From Streptomyces sp. TN58 (GTDB lineage Bacteria > Actinomycetota > Actinomycetes > Streptomycetales > Streptomycetaceae): a DNA stretch of 64,000 nucleotides. This document shows, piece after piece, positions 42,320 to 50,826 of this stretch; positions within the stretch are counted from its first letter, which is position 1; every line of letters begins with the position of its first letter. The stretch lies in NCBI RefSeq assembly GCF_001941845.1, contig NZ_CP018870.1:6610001-6674000 (forward strand). Direction: 5' to 3'. The translations under genes were made by a program, and so were the position numbers. Under the pieces are notes generated by a model. That model was given only the letters and a program-made list of their open reading frames with translations, did not search any database and was not told the origin of the DNA.

Positions 42320-43329
42320 TGAACACCCCCGGTCTCCGTCGGCAGGCGCCGTCGTGCATGCGCGGCAGCTCTTGCCGCATTCCCGGTGTCCATCCCGGGC
42401 GGCGGACCGCAGCAAGGACACTCGGGCCGGCCGGCGAGGAAGAGCGGCATCCGTACGGCCAGCGTGGCGGCGAGCCGGGGGAGCAGGTCCGGGCTCGGCT
42501 TGGCCACGTGCGCGATGATGCCCCGGCCGGTCGCCGCGGCCACCGCGCTGTCGTCGGGGAGCAGCTGGGGCCCTTCGCTCCCGCTGGCCTCCGAGCCTTC
42601 GCTGCCCGCAGGGTCGCTCGCAGTGGAGGACAGCAACGCCAGAGTGCACAGGCCCGGTTCAGCGACCTGTCCCGGGCCGGGCGGTGTGCGTTCCACGGCC
42701 CGCAGCAGCAGTCCGTCGGCCTGCACCACCTTGCTGGTCCCCGCGACGGCTGTCGCGGCCAGGGCGGGTGCGGCCGTGTCGGCATCCGACAGGACCGTGG
42801 TCGACGAGTCCAGTTCCCGCAGGTCGATACCGGGCTCCGCGACGATCGCCGCCTGGTCCAGCAGCTGTTCCAGGTGCTGGCCCAGCTTGCGGTTGTACAG
42901 CCGGATCACCAGCCGCAGCGTGGGGTTGAGGCGACGGGCCACCAGTGCGGCTCGCACGTTGGTCTCGTCGTCCCCGTAGGCGAGTGCGAGGGCGGCGGCA
43001 CTCACCACGCCTGCAGCGGTCAGCACTTCTTCGTCCGGCTCGGTCGCCTCGAAGAACCGTACGCCCTGCGCGGCCGGGGGGTTGCCCGGGGACGGGATGG
43101 GTCGGCTGCGGGCGGCCGGAGCCCAGCCGAGGAGGCGCCGGGCGAACTCGCGCCCCTCTCCGTTGCCGGGGGCGGCCTGTGGGGCACTGCTCGGCGGGGC
43201 CACGAGGGTCACGTGCTCGCGGTAAACGCCCTCGAGCTCCGCAGCCAGCCGGTGAGCCAGCCCGTCGTCGCCGCAGACCACCATCCGCTGTGCGGGCTCC
43301 GGCTGTTGGCCGTTGGGAGAGATCGACAC
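42259..43329 (-). CDS. NAD-binding TrkA-N-type protein, probably C-terminally truncated
   Basis: 356 residues from GTG 43329 after GAGAGGGG. The start RMVVCGDDGLAHRLAAELEG is a Rossmann motif, followed by LALAYGDDETNVRAALVARR, RLYNRKLGQHLEQLLDQAAI and LSDADTAAPALAATAVAGTS. Actinobacterial relatives are larger ion-channel-type proteins that continue into membrane helices and a second domain. Here the last 80 residues turn into a cysteine/arginine-rich sequence with no family pattern. I infer loss of the natural C-terminus. It may still bind nucleotide. Confidence 0.72.
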   Translation of the reverse strand: MSISPNGQQPEPAQRMVVCGDDGLAHRLAAELEGVYREHVTLVAPPSSAPQAAPGNGEGREFARRLLGWAPAARSRPIPSPGNPPAAQGVRFFEATEPDEEVLTAAGVVSAAALALAYGDDETNVRAALVARRLNPTLRLVIRLYNRKLGQHLEQLLDQAAIVAEPGIDLRELDSSTTVLSDADTAAPALAATAVAGTSKVVQADGLLLRAVERTPPGPGQVAEPGLCTLALLSSTASDPAGSEGSEASGSEGPQLLPDDSAVAAATGRGIIAHVAKPSPDLLPRLAATLAVRMPLFLAGRPECPCCGPPPGMDTGNAARAAAHARRRLPTETGGVQWKQRRPAASPVHALDRAWW

Positions 43330-43567
43330 GGCCCTACCCCTCTCGTGGTCATGGCCGCCGCGGCTGATGGCTACAGGCGCATCTGCACGTGGTACTCGGC
43401 GGTGAGCCCGCCCTTCAAGGAGTGATCCTGCCCGCCTTCGTCGCAGCGTGCATTGCCGATTTCCGGCAGCCTTTACGCGCTCTTGATGCCGGTCGTGGTG
43501 GAACGGAACCGGCATGGCACCCTTAGGCGGAGTCAAGAGCACGTCCAGACTCATGGGGGAGCGAACG

Positions 43568-44623
43568 GTGGAGCGGACGGCCGCGGAGGAGTATCTGGCG
43601 GGATACGGAAAGATCCTTCTGGACGCCTGTGCCAGCGGCCGTCGGCTCACCCGGGACGAGATCGAAGCGCGGCGGTCCGAGGGCGTTCAGGCGGCCGAAG
43701 CCGGCCTTGCGCTACGAGAGCTCGTCCGGGCCCACCTCGCCGAGGCGCGAGCGGTTCAGGGGGAGCTGCCGACGAGGAGTCGCGATCAGTTGCTGGCCAC
43801 CGTCGAGCAGGCCGTCGACGCGTTCGCGGAGGGCCATGAGCGGGCGCAGAGGCTGGCGGTGCGACAAGAGGAAGCCGCTCGGCGTGAGTTCATCGACGAC
43901 CTCCTGTACGGCGGCAGCGACTTGGGCCGCCTCGCCGAACGTGCTGAGAGGTTCGGGCTGCGGTTGTCACAGTCCCACGCGGTGGCGGTGGCCATCGGCC
44001 CGGAACCGTACGGTGACGGCTACCCGGTCGCGCGCGGCATCGAAATGGCCGTCCTGGCCCGGTTCGGCGACCAGAGCACGCTCCTCACCACCAAGGATGG
44101 ACGCCTCATCTGCGTGGCGCCGGGAGACAAGCCGGATGTACTGACGTTCTTCGCCAAGCAGGCGTATGCCGCGACCGACGGTGGCCGCGTTGCCGTCGGC
44201 CGCTCCCATCCAGGACCCGGTGGCGTCGTCCACTCCTACCAAGAGGCGCTGAACGCACTCGACTTGGCGGACCGCATGGGATTGGACGACCCGGTGCTGC
44301 ATGCCGCCGACTTGTTGGTCTACCCAGTGCTGGCACGGGACCGGCAGGCCATGGCCGACCTGGTGGAGAGCACGCTCGGCCCGCTTCAGCAGGCCCGGGG
44401 AGGTGCGCAACCCCTGATCGATACCCTCACCGCCTACTTCGACAGCGGCTGCGTAGCGGTGGAGGCGGCCCGAAGGCTCTCCCTCAGCGTGCGAGCCCTG
44501 ACGTACCGTCTGGAGCGCATCCAGAGCCTGACGCAGATCGACCCCGGAGAGCCGTCCCACCGCTACACCCTTCAGACGGCGGTCATCGGCGCCAGGTTGC
44601 TGGGGTGGCCGACGAAGGAATGA
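43568..44623 (+). CDS. PucR/CdaR-type transcriptional regulator
   Basis: 351 residues from GTG 43568, after GGGGGAG. The N-terminal helical domain (AAEEYLAGYGKILLDACASG) is followed by a GGDEF-like CdaR domain (AVAVAIGPEPYGDGYPVARG, RVAVGRSHPGPGGVVHSYQE) and a C-terminal helix-turn-helix of the HTH_30 type (AVEAARRLSLSVRALTYRLE). Targets unknown. It is divergent from the TrkA-like gene. A remnant of a paralogous N-terminus is at 876-1035. Confidence 0.88.
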   Translation: MERTAAEEYLAGYGKILLDACASGRRLTRDEIEARRSEGVQAAEAGLALRELVRAHLAEARAVQGELPTRSRDQLLATVEQAVDAFAEGHERAQRLAVRQEEAARREFIDDLLYGGSDLGRLAERAERFGLRLSQSHAVAVAIGPEPYGDGYPVARGIEMAVLARFGDQSTLLTTKDGRLICVAPGDKPDVLTFFAKQAYAATDGGRVAVGRSHPGPGGVVHSYQEALNALDLADRMGLDDPVLHAADLLVYPVLARDRQAMADLVESTLGPLQQARGGAQPLIDTLTAYFDSGCVAVEAARRLSLSVRALTYRLERIQSLTQIDPGEPSHRYTLQTAVIGARLLGWPTKE

Positions 44624-44849
44624 TGGAGGTCCTTCGAGACGGTCGTGCTCCAGCCGGCCGGCGGGCCCCGTGAGGTGGTGCGCCTGGTCGTTGCGGAACT
44701 GCTGAGGCTGGACAGCTGGTTCACTCCCGGCCTGCGCCTGGTGGCGGCACACCTCCCTCGTCCGGTCAGGGAACGTCCTGTCAACCACCGCCGCGAGCAC
44801 GGTCAACGCGGTGGCCTGGGGGGAAGGACGGTTCCCCGCGCACAAAACC
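44624..44849. other. Short stretch between convergent genes
   Basis: About 225 bases. Open frames exist but show no family signature. Degraded coding sequence is possible. Confidence 0.35.
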
Positions 44850-46259
44850 TCATTGCCCGGCTCCGGCAATGGTGGAACCCGAAGACCGACAGCACCGCCC
44901 CTTCGCCGACCAGCCGCGCCGTCGATTGAGTGACCAGGCCGCACCGTGATCCGGCGACCGCCGTAGGGGCCCCTTGCTCGCAGCACACGTAGCCCGGTAC
45001 CGCTTGCACGTCTCGCAGGAGCCAGACCCATGACATGGCAGTGGAGCGGTCTTGCCTCGCAAGCGCGTTGACGGGTGCAGTACAGCTGCCAGGACGGCGG
45101 CGGTGACGGAGGCGATGAGGACGGCCGCCTTGACGTGCTCCCCTACGGCTGCGCCGGGGAAGGCGAGCTCGCCGATGAGGAGGGCGACGGTGAAGCCGAT
45201 GCCGGCCAGGACGGACAGCCCGAGGACGTCGGCCCAGGCGAGGTCGGGGTTGAGCTCGGCTTTGGTGAAGCGGGCGGCGAGGTAGGTGCCGAGGAAGATG
45301 CCGACGACCTTGCCGACGAGGAGTCCGATGACGACGCCGAGCGGTTCGGGGGTGGTGAACACCTCTGCCAGAGCGAGTCCGGAGATGCTGACGCCCGCCG
45401 CGAAGAGGGCGAAGAGCGGCACCGCGACACCGGCGGAGAAGGGGTGCATCAGGTGCGAGACCCGGGATGCGGGGGAGGCGGTCTCGCCCTTGTCCGTGGT
45501 GGTGCGCAGGATGAGTCCGATGGCGACGCCGGCGACGGTGGCGTGCACGCCACCGTTGTACATGAGGGCCCAGATCGCGACGCCGAGGGGCACGTACCAC
45601 CACCAGCCGCGGACGCGGTAGCGCTGGAGGAGGTAGAAGACGGCGAGGCCGGCGAAGGCTCTGCCGAGCGCCCAGAGGTTCAGGTCGGAGGTGAAGAAGA
45701 TCGCGATGATGAGGATGGCGCCGAGGTCGTCGACCACGGCGAGGGTGAGCAGGAAGGCGCGCAGCGCGGCTGGCAGGTGCGTGGAGATCACGGCGAGCAC
45801 GGCGAGCGCGAAAGCGATGTCGGTGGCCATGGGGACGGCCCAGCCGTCGAGGCTGCCGCCGCCGGCCCAGGCGGTTGCGGCGTAGAGCGCGGCGGGCACG
45901 GCCATGCCGCAGATGGCGGTGATGACCGGGAGGGCGGCCGTGGCGGGGGTGCGCAGCTCGCCGACGACCAGTTCGCGTTTGAGTTCGATCCCGGCGACGA
46001 GGAAGAAGATCGCGAGGAGGCCGTCGGCGGTCCAGTGCCCCACGGAGAGGTCCAGGCCGAGGGCGGGTATGCCGAAGTGGAAGTCGCGTATCGCCTCATA
46101 GGCGCCGCTGAACGGGGTGTTGGCCCAGATCAACGCGATCACGGCGGCGGCGAGGAGGACCAGGCCGCCTACGGTCTCGGTGCGCAGGGCGGAGGCGATG
46201 GCCTGCCGCTCGGGCCACGGCATGAGGCCGAAGATGATACGTGGGCGCTGGTTGCTCAT
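44850..46259 (-). CDS. nhaA: Na+/H+ antiporter NhaA with abnormal C-terminal tail
   Basis: 469 residues from ATG 46259. Twelve helices with the ion-binding aspartates in PMATDIAFALAVLAVI and LTLAVVDDLGAILIIAIFF, and LVGKVVGIFLGTYLAARF and GIGFTVALLIGELAF later. It exchanges Na+ or Li+ for protons across the membrane. After the last helix (AAVLIASVTAAVLAAVL) there are about 75 residues rich in C, R and S (GSGSCETCKRYRATC), unlike relatives, suggesting that the natural stop was lost. The leader element lies upstream. Confidence 0.9.
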   Translation of the reverse strand: MSNQRPRIIFGLMPWPERQAIASALRTETVGGLVLLAAAVIALIWANTPFSGAYEAIRDFHFGIPALGLDLSVGHWTADGLLAIFFLVAGIELKRELVVGELRTPATAALPVITAICGMAVPAALYAATAWAGGGSLDGWAVPMATDIAFALAVLAVISTHLPAALRAFLLTLAVVDDLGAILIIAIFFTSDLNLWALGRAFAGLAVFYLLQRYRVRGWWWYVPLGVAIWALMYNGGVHATVAGVAIGLILRTTTDKGETASPASRVSHLMHPFSAGVAVPLFALFAAGVSISGLALAEVFTTPEPLGVVIGLLVGKVVGIFLGTYLAARFTKAELNPDLAWADVLGLSVLAGIGFTVALLIGELAFPGAAVGEHVKAAVLIASVTAAVLAAVLHPSTRLRGKTAPLPCHGSGSCETCKRYRATCAASKGPLRRSPDHGAAWSLNRRRGWSAKGRCCRSSGSTIAGAGQ

Positions 46260-46372
46260 GCGGGAGGCCTTCCGGGGGCGTCGGCTGGAAATGGGCACAC
46301 GGCCCCAAGGACGCCGACCAGACTTCCCGGCACACCGCGCGTCGCGGGCAGCCAGCTGCCCCTTGACGCGTT
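46260..46372 (-). promoter_or_regulatory. Candidate leader RNA, copy 1 (upstream of nhaA)
   Basis: Read on the minus strand: GGTGTAAAGAACGCGTCAAG, a variable stem-loop, the core GCCGGGAAGTCTGGTCGGC (46314-46332), GTCCTTGGGGCC, then GCCGACGCC and GGAAGG before the ATG. GCCGAC could pair with GTCGGC of the core. Shares core and flanks with the copy at 34131-34232. Confidence 0.65.
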
Positions 46373-46438
46373 CTTTACACCCTGTCCCGGGTCGCCGGAT
46401 CCCACCAGAGGGGTTCTCACCTGCTGAAATGCAGATGA

Positions 46439-46481
46439 GCGGGCTCGTACACACCAAGGCGCAAGGTGTGTACGAGCCCGC
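46439..46481 (-). terminator. Perfect 17-base hairpin after the symporter
   Basis: Arms GCGGGCTCGTACACACC and GGTGTGTACGAGCCCGC with a nine-base loop, 26 bases after the minus-strand stop at 46508. It separates the symporter from the nhaA leader. Confidence 0.88.
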
Positions 46482-46507
46482 CCAGGAACCGGGCCGCCGG
46501 GGGGCGG

Positions 46508-48049
46508 TCAGACGGTGGTCTTCACCGGCTCCTGGTCGGTGTCCTCGTCGTCGTCCGTCGCGATGCCGGCGTCGCGGCGGCGGACGTAGTCGAGGAAGGA
46601 GTTCAGCTCCCGCTTGACGACGGGGGCCAGCAGGTACAGGCCGATGATGTTGATGACGGCGAGCATGAAGAGCACCGCGTCCGCCATGTCGATCAGGGTC
46701 TGCAGGGTCAGCAGGGAACCGGCCACCGCCACGAGCGTGTACATGACCTTGAAGGTGAGCTCACTGGCCCTGCTGCGGCCGAAGAGGTGGGTCCAGGCCT
46801 TCATGCAGTAGTAGCCCCAGGTCAGCACCGTGGAGATGGCGAACAGCATGACCGCGATGGTCAGGATGTACGGGAACCAGGGCAGGACGGTGGCGAAGGC
46901 GTCGGAGGTGATGGTGACGCCGCCGATGGACTCGCCCTTGCGGGCCTCGCCCCAGCTGGCCGGGTTGGCGATCACGATCGTCAGCGCGGTCATCGTGCAG
47001 ATGATCACGGTGTCGATGAACGGCTCCAGCAGGGCGACGAGGCCTTCGCTGGCGGGGTGCTTGGTCTTGACCGCGGAGTGGGCGATCGGGGCGGAGCCGA
47101 GACCGGCCTCGTTGGAGAACGCGGCCCGCTTGAAGCCGATGATCAGCGCACCGAGGACACCGCCGGCGACGCCCTGCGGGTTGAAGGCGCCCTCGATGAT
47201 CGTGGAGATCGCGGCCGGGACGGCGGTGACGTTGACCAGGATCACGACGAGGCAGGCGGCGATGTAGATGCCGGCCATCGCGGGGACCAGCTTGCTGGTG
47301 ACGGAGGCGATGGAGCGGATGCCGCCGAGGAGCACGATGCCGACGAGGGCGGCGATCAGGATGCCGAAGAACAGGGCGCCGGCGGAGGAGCCGAGCATGC
47401 CGGACTCGCCGCCGGTGACCGATACCAGCTGGGCGTAGGACTGGTTGACCTGGAAGAGGTTGCCGCCGAAGAGGCCGAAGAACAGGACGAACGTGGAGGC
47501 GAGGACGGCGAGGACCTTGCCGAGCGTCTTGCCGCGGGAGCCGAAGCGGTCGGCGAGGCCCTTGGGCAGGTAGTGCATCGGGCCGCCGGAGACGGTCCCG
47601 TCGGCGTGCACCTCGCGGTACTTCACACCGAGCGTCACCTCGACGAACTTCGTCGCCATGCCGAGCAGGCCGCAGAGGATCATCCAGAAGGTGGCGCCGG
47701 GGCCGCCGATGGAGACGGCGACGGCGACACCGGCGATGTTGCCGAGCCCGACCGTGCCCGATACCGCGGCGGTCAGAGCCTGGAAGTGGTTGACCTCACC
47801 GGCCGACCCCTTCTCGTCGTACTTGCCGCGGACCACGTTCACCGCGAGTCGGAACTTGCGTATCTGCACGCCCCCGAACCAGAGGGTGAAGACGATACCC
47901 GCGACGACCAGCCAGGCGACGATCAGCGGAATCTGGGTTCCCCCGACGGGGACGGAGTAGAAGACGACCTCGCCGAGCCATGTGGCGATGGGCTCGAAGA
48001 AGCCGCTGACGGCATCGTCGATGGAGCTGGTGATGGTGTCGAGTGACAT
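46508..48049 (-). CDS. Sodium:alanine (AGCS) symporter
   Basis: 513 residues, about ten helices. Family motifs are AVSGTVGLGNIAGVAVAVSI near 92-111, VEVTLGVKYREVHADGTVSG, and SNEAGLGSAPIAHSAV. It imports alanine or glycine with Na+. The acidic C-terminus (DDDEDTDQE) is cytosolic. It adds to the Na+-linked genes around it, though I found no copy of the leader core in front of it. Confidence 0.93.
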   Translation of the reverse strand: MSLDTITSSIDDAVSGFFEPIATWLGEVVFYSVPVGGTQIPLIVAWLVVAGIVFTLWFGGVQIRKFRLAVNVVRGKYDEKGSAGEVNHFQALTAAVSGTVGLGNIAGVAVAVSIGGPGATFWMILCGLLGMATKFVEVTLGVKYREVHADGTVSGGPMHYLPKGLADRFGSRGKTLGKVLAVLASTFVLFFGLFGGNLFQVNQSYAQLVSVTGGESGMLGSSAGALFFGILIAALVGIVLLGGIRSIASVTSKLVPAMAGIYIAACLVVILVNVTAVPAAISTIIEGAFNPQGVAGGVLGALIIGFKRAAFSNEAGLGSAPIAHSAVKTKHPASEGLVALLEPFIDTVIICTMTALTIVIANPASWGEARKGESIGGVTITSDAFATVLPWFPYILTIAVMLFAISTVLTWGYYCMKAWTHLFGRSRASELTFKVMYTLVAVAGSLLTLQTLIDMADAVLFMLAVINIIGLYLLAPVVKRELNSFLDYVRRRDAGIATDDDEDTDQEPVKTTV

Positions 48050-48444
48050 CAGGTTTTACCTCGATGGCGCAGGACCGACGCAGTGCGGTGCGTCGGTGAC
48101 AAGTGCGGGCTTGGCGCGAACGCCGTTGTCCGATCGGCGACCCTGATCGTCTCGATCCGCGGGCTCGGATCGAAGCTTCCCTGGTCGGGCAAAGCCGGTT
48201 GGGTGTGCTGGCGCTCCGTCATCTGGCGAGTGCACCAAAACGGAGTTGCGTATTCCTAGCACACTCTTTACGGAATCTTTAGTGATGCAGATCACTATCG
48301 CGGGGGAGGGGTGCCCGAACGCCTGGGCCGGTGATGCGATCGTTATCCGGATCTGTGGTTCTCCTGAGCGGACGCCGGTGCGGGGTGAAGGCTCTCCGGA
48401 GGCCGGCGACGGGCTGAGGGGACGAGGACGGGTAGGGGATCCGC
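48050..48444. other. Intergenic stretch upstream of the symporter
   Basis: About 395 bases with the symporter promoter. It contains a segment near 48250 that is A/T-richer than average, possibly promoter elements. No gene or known riboswitch pattern was recognised. Confidence 0.4.
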
Positions 48445-48730
48445 ATGAAATGGCTGGTCACCTTGGGCGGGCGCGAGCCTCGTGCTATTGGTCCTGCGGG
48501 ACGTGTTCCACACCCTGTGGCACCCCACGCGCCACGGCGGTCTCAGCCGTCTGGGCATGACAATCCTGTGGAGGCTGGCCTCTTTCCTGCCCTGCGCCGC
48601 CGGGCCTCAGGGCTGGCGGGCCCCTCGCCATGGTGGTCGTGGTCGCGGTCTGGGCCCTCGCGGCGGTCCTGGGATGGATGCTCATCTACTGGCCATACAT
48701 GCCGCAGGCATTCACCTACGCCCCCGGCCG
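48445..48730 (+). pseudogene. Broken N-terminus of a two-helix ion-channel-type protein
   Basis: ATG 48445 gives MKWLVTLGG. After a slip the next frame reads LLVLRDVFHTLWHPTRHGGL and TILWRLASFL, and a third frame reads LAMVVVVAVWALAAVLGWML then [14 protein letters not shown]. Together they resemble the first helices of actinobacterial potassium-channel-family proteins. Two frameshifts and a cut at about 48725, where another gene scrap begins, make it non-functional. Confidence 0.6.
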
Positions 48731-49558
48731 GAGGCGAAGTATGTCTGGATCTCGTCGGAGCTGTCCAGCGCCGTCACCCGGCGGGAGACCATCTCCAGCA
48801 CACGGCGCGCGGAGTCGGCGAGGGCCTCGGCACGCCGGGCGCGGGCGTCCTGGAGCGTCTGCCGACGGGCGGAGAACGCGTCGTGGACCTCGGCCCGCTT
48901 CCCGGCGATCTCGCTCAGGATCCCGTCGTGCTCCGCGTAGCGCGCCTCCAGGTTCTCCAACCGAAGCAGCAAACGGGCAAGGTTGGGACGCGCACTCCTC
49001 GGGGGTGTCGGCCGCCGCGAGGGCACCGGTGACGGCTTGGCCCAGCAGCGCGAACTCCGCCGTGAACCCGGCGCGCCCTTCGATGTCGAGCAGTTCCCGG
49101 CGGCGGGCCGCGAGCGCAGCGAGGGCCCGGTTCACTGCGGCGAGCACCTCGGAGATGCGCGCCAGGATGGCGGTGCGGACGGTCGCGTCGCCGATGTCCA
49201 GGTCGGCGACCACCTCGGCGAGGGTCTGCAGCCCGAAGCTCCGCTCCTCCAGACGTTCCCGGAGTGGGGCGGTCTCGGCGACGGTGGGGATCACCTCGGC
49301 GTCGGAGGCAAGCTGTTCGGCCTCGTCCACATGCGCGTCGAAGACGTCCTCACGCGAGAGGAAGGCCACGGCGCGTGGTCCGGCAGCGGCGATGTCCGAT
49401 GCCACGTCCCGGCTCAGGGCTTGGACGGCCGCGGTGTCGGCGTACCGCATCTCCGCGAGCGTGAGCAGGTGTCCATGGGCTCGGCGCAGCTCGGCGATGC
49501 ACTCGATCCACTCCTCGGCAGTGGCCGGCGACTTCGCCCAGCCAGGGAGCCGCCACGA
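48716..49558 (-). pseudogene. Internal fragment of a large DNA-repair-ATPase-like protein
   Basis: One frame reads [40 protein letters not shown] and [20 protein letters not shown]. After a slip near 48985 another reads [40 protein letters not shown] and [12 protein letters not shown]. The coiled, helical pattern matches the middle of the very large proteins called DNA repair ATPases in Streptomyces (about 1600 residues). It has no start and no end of its own. A tellurite TelA-type origin was considered and seems less likely. Confidence 0.5.
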
Positions 49559-49576
49559 ATTCCGCCTGCTTCTCGC

Positions 49577-50056
49577 CTTCGGCGTGAGGATCTGGGACTG
49601 GCGCTGCCCCTCGGCTCGGAGAATGACGGCCCGCTTGTCCCGCTCGGCCCGCATCTGCTTTTCCATCGCGTCCTTGATGGACTGCGGCGGGTAGAGGGCC
49701 TTGATCTCCACCCGGTTGACCCTCAGCCCCCACTTGCCGGTGGCGTCGTTGAGCACGCCGCGAAGCTGGTTGTTGATGGTGTCCCGTGAGGTTAGCCTCT
49801 TCTCCAGGTCCATGGATCAGACCACGTTGCGCAGTGTGGTGACCGTCAGTTGTTCCACGGCTTGGAGGAAGCTGGCGATCTCGTACGCGGCCGCACGCGG
49901 ATCCGTGACCTGGAAGTAGAGGACGGTGTCGATCTCGACGACCAGGTTGTCCTCGGTGATGCCCGGCTGGGGCTCTGACGAGACGAGCTGCTCGCGCAGG
50001 TCGATCACCGGGTACACCCGGTCGATGTAGGGGATGACGACATTCAGACGGGCTGC
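49577..50056 (-). pseudogene. Slipin/SPFH gene fragment with an in-frame stop
   Basis: The frame reads LNVVIPYIDRVYPVIDLREQ, TEDNLVVEIDTVLYFQVTDP and VEQLTVTTLRNVV, then TGA (49817-49819), then in the same frame [33 protein letters not shown] and [20 protein letters not shown]. This is the SPFH domain without its membrane anchor or tail. Relatives have GG or GS where the TGA lies. It is joined directly to the DNA-repair-ATPase fragment. Confidence 0.82.
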
Positions 50057-50328
50057 AGGGTGCGGTGGTCTCGAAGCCGGGCCTACGGATTGCGGATGCT
50101 TGTGCGGGGAAGGGCACGGCAATGGCGTTGATCGGGCTCGGTTTCACAGCCGTAGGTATCGTGCTCCTCGTCCGTGCCTGACTTCCGATCGGACCGAAAG
50201 CCGCTCCAGCACAGTGGTGCACCAGCCTGTGCTGACGCAGCCTCCCCGTGAACACCCCGATCACCGTGATCACACACTGCTCTCGCAGTCGGCAGGAGAG
50301 CCCTGCTGCTACGGACGGCTTGTCCGCC

Positions 50329-50826
50329 TCAACGGCGGTCCGCGGAATCCGACGGCGTGATCAGGTACCGCATGACCGCGGTGGCGGATACCACCCCGAG
50401 CATCCTGGCCTCGTTGTCGTCGACCTGTTCCACAACGGGCACGAGCGGGATCCGCCTGCGAGCCATGACGGCGGCGATCTGGGCGGCGGTTGCGTCAGGT
50501 CCCATACACCGCGGGCCGAATCCGCGACGTGGCAGCCAGTCCCCGACGGTCTGCTCCTCGAGTGTGGCGGCCAGCCGTTCCGACGGCTCCTCCTGAAGGA
50601 CGGCCGCGCGCAGCGGGTCGTCCAGAGCCGGTTCTGGCACGAGCTGCCGCACGAGCTGGGAGACAGGAACCACGGCGTACGGCATCCCGTGCCCATCGAC
50701 TACGAGCAGCGCCGGGAGACTGTGCTCGGTCAGTAGCCGAATCGCGGCGTTGGTGCTTTCGTCCGTCGTGACGGACGGGTAAGGGGCAGCGAGTTCACGC
50801 GCGGACACGAGGGGCCTCCTGGCCAT
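50329..50826 (-). CDS. Two-CBS-domain protein
   Basis: 165 residues with two CBS motifs: STNAAIRLLTEHSLPALLVV with YAVVPVSQLVRQLV, and TAAQIAAVMARRRIPLVPVV with MLGVVSATAVMRYLI. It has no other domain. Its start lies 32 bases inside the antiporter gene, so the two are translationally coupled and it probably tunes the antiporter by binding adenine nucleotides. Confidence 0.85.
   Translation of the reverse strand: MARRPLVSARELAAPYPSVTTDESTNAAIRLLTEHSLPALLVVDGHGMPYAVVPVSQLVRQLVPEPALDDPLRAAVLQEEPSERLAATLEEQTVGDWLPRRGFGPRCMGPDATAAQIAAVMARRRIPLVPVVEQVDDNEARMLGVVSATAVMRYLITPSDSADRR

Noticed and set aside
44645..44929. A 94-codon plus-strand frame after the PucR-type gene
   Set aside because: No ribosome site, no family pattern and biased composition. 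It overlaps the convergent nhaA end.
48050..48290. Possible riboswitch before the sodium:alanine symporter
   Set aside because: I searched for the leader core and for glycine-riboswitch-like blocks and saw neither; GCCCGACCAGGGAAGC is only a weak partial resemblance.
48716..49813. A 365-residue minus-strand protein
   Set aside because: It fuses a slipin middle to an unrelated fragment. I treat it as two pseudogene pieces, not as one gene.
50121..50180. MALIGLGFTAVGIVLLVRA, a 19-codon frame resembling the first helix of the small membrane family
   Set aside because: Too short, lacks the second helix and overlaps the region of the broken slipin. It could be a scrap but cannot be supported.
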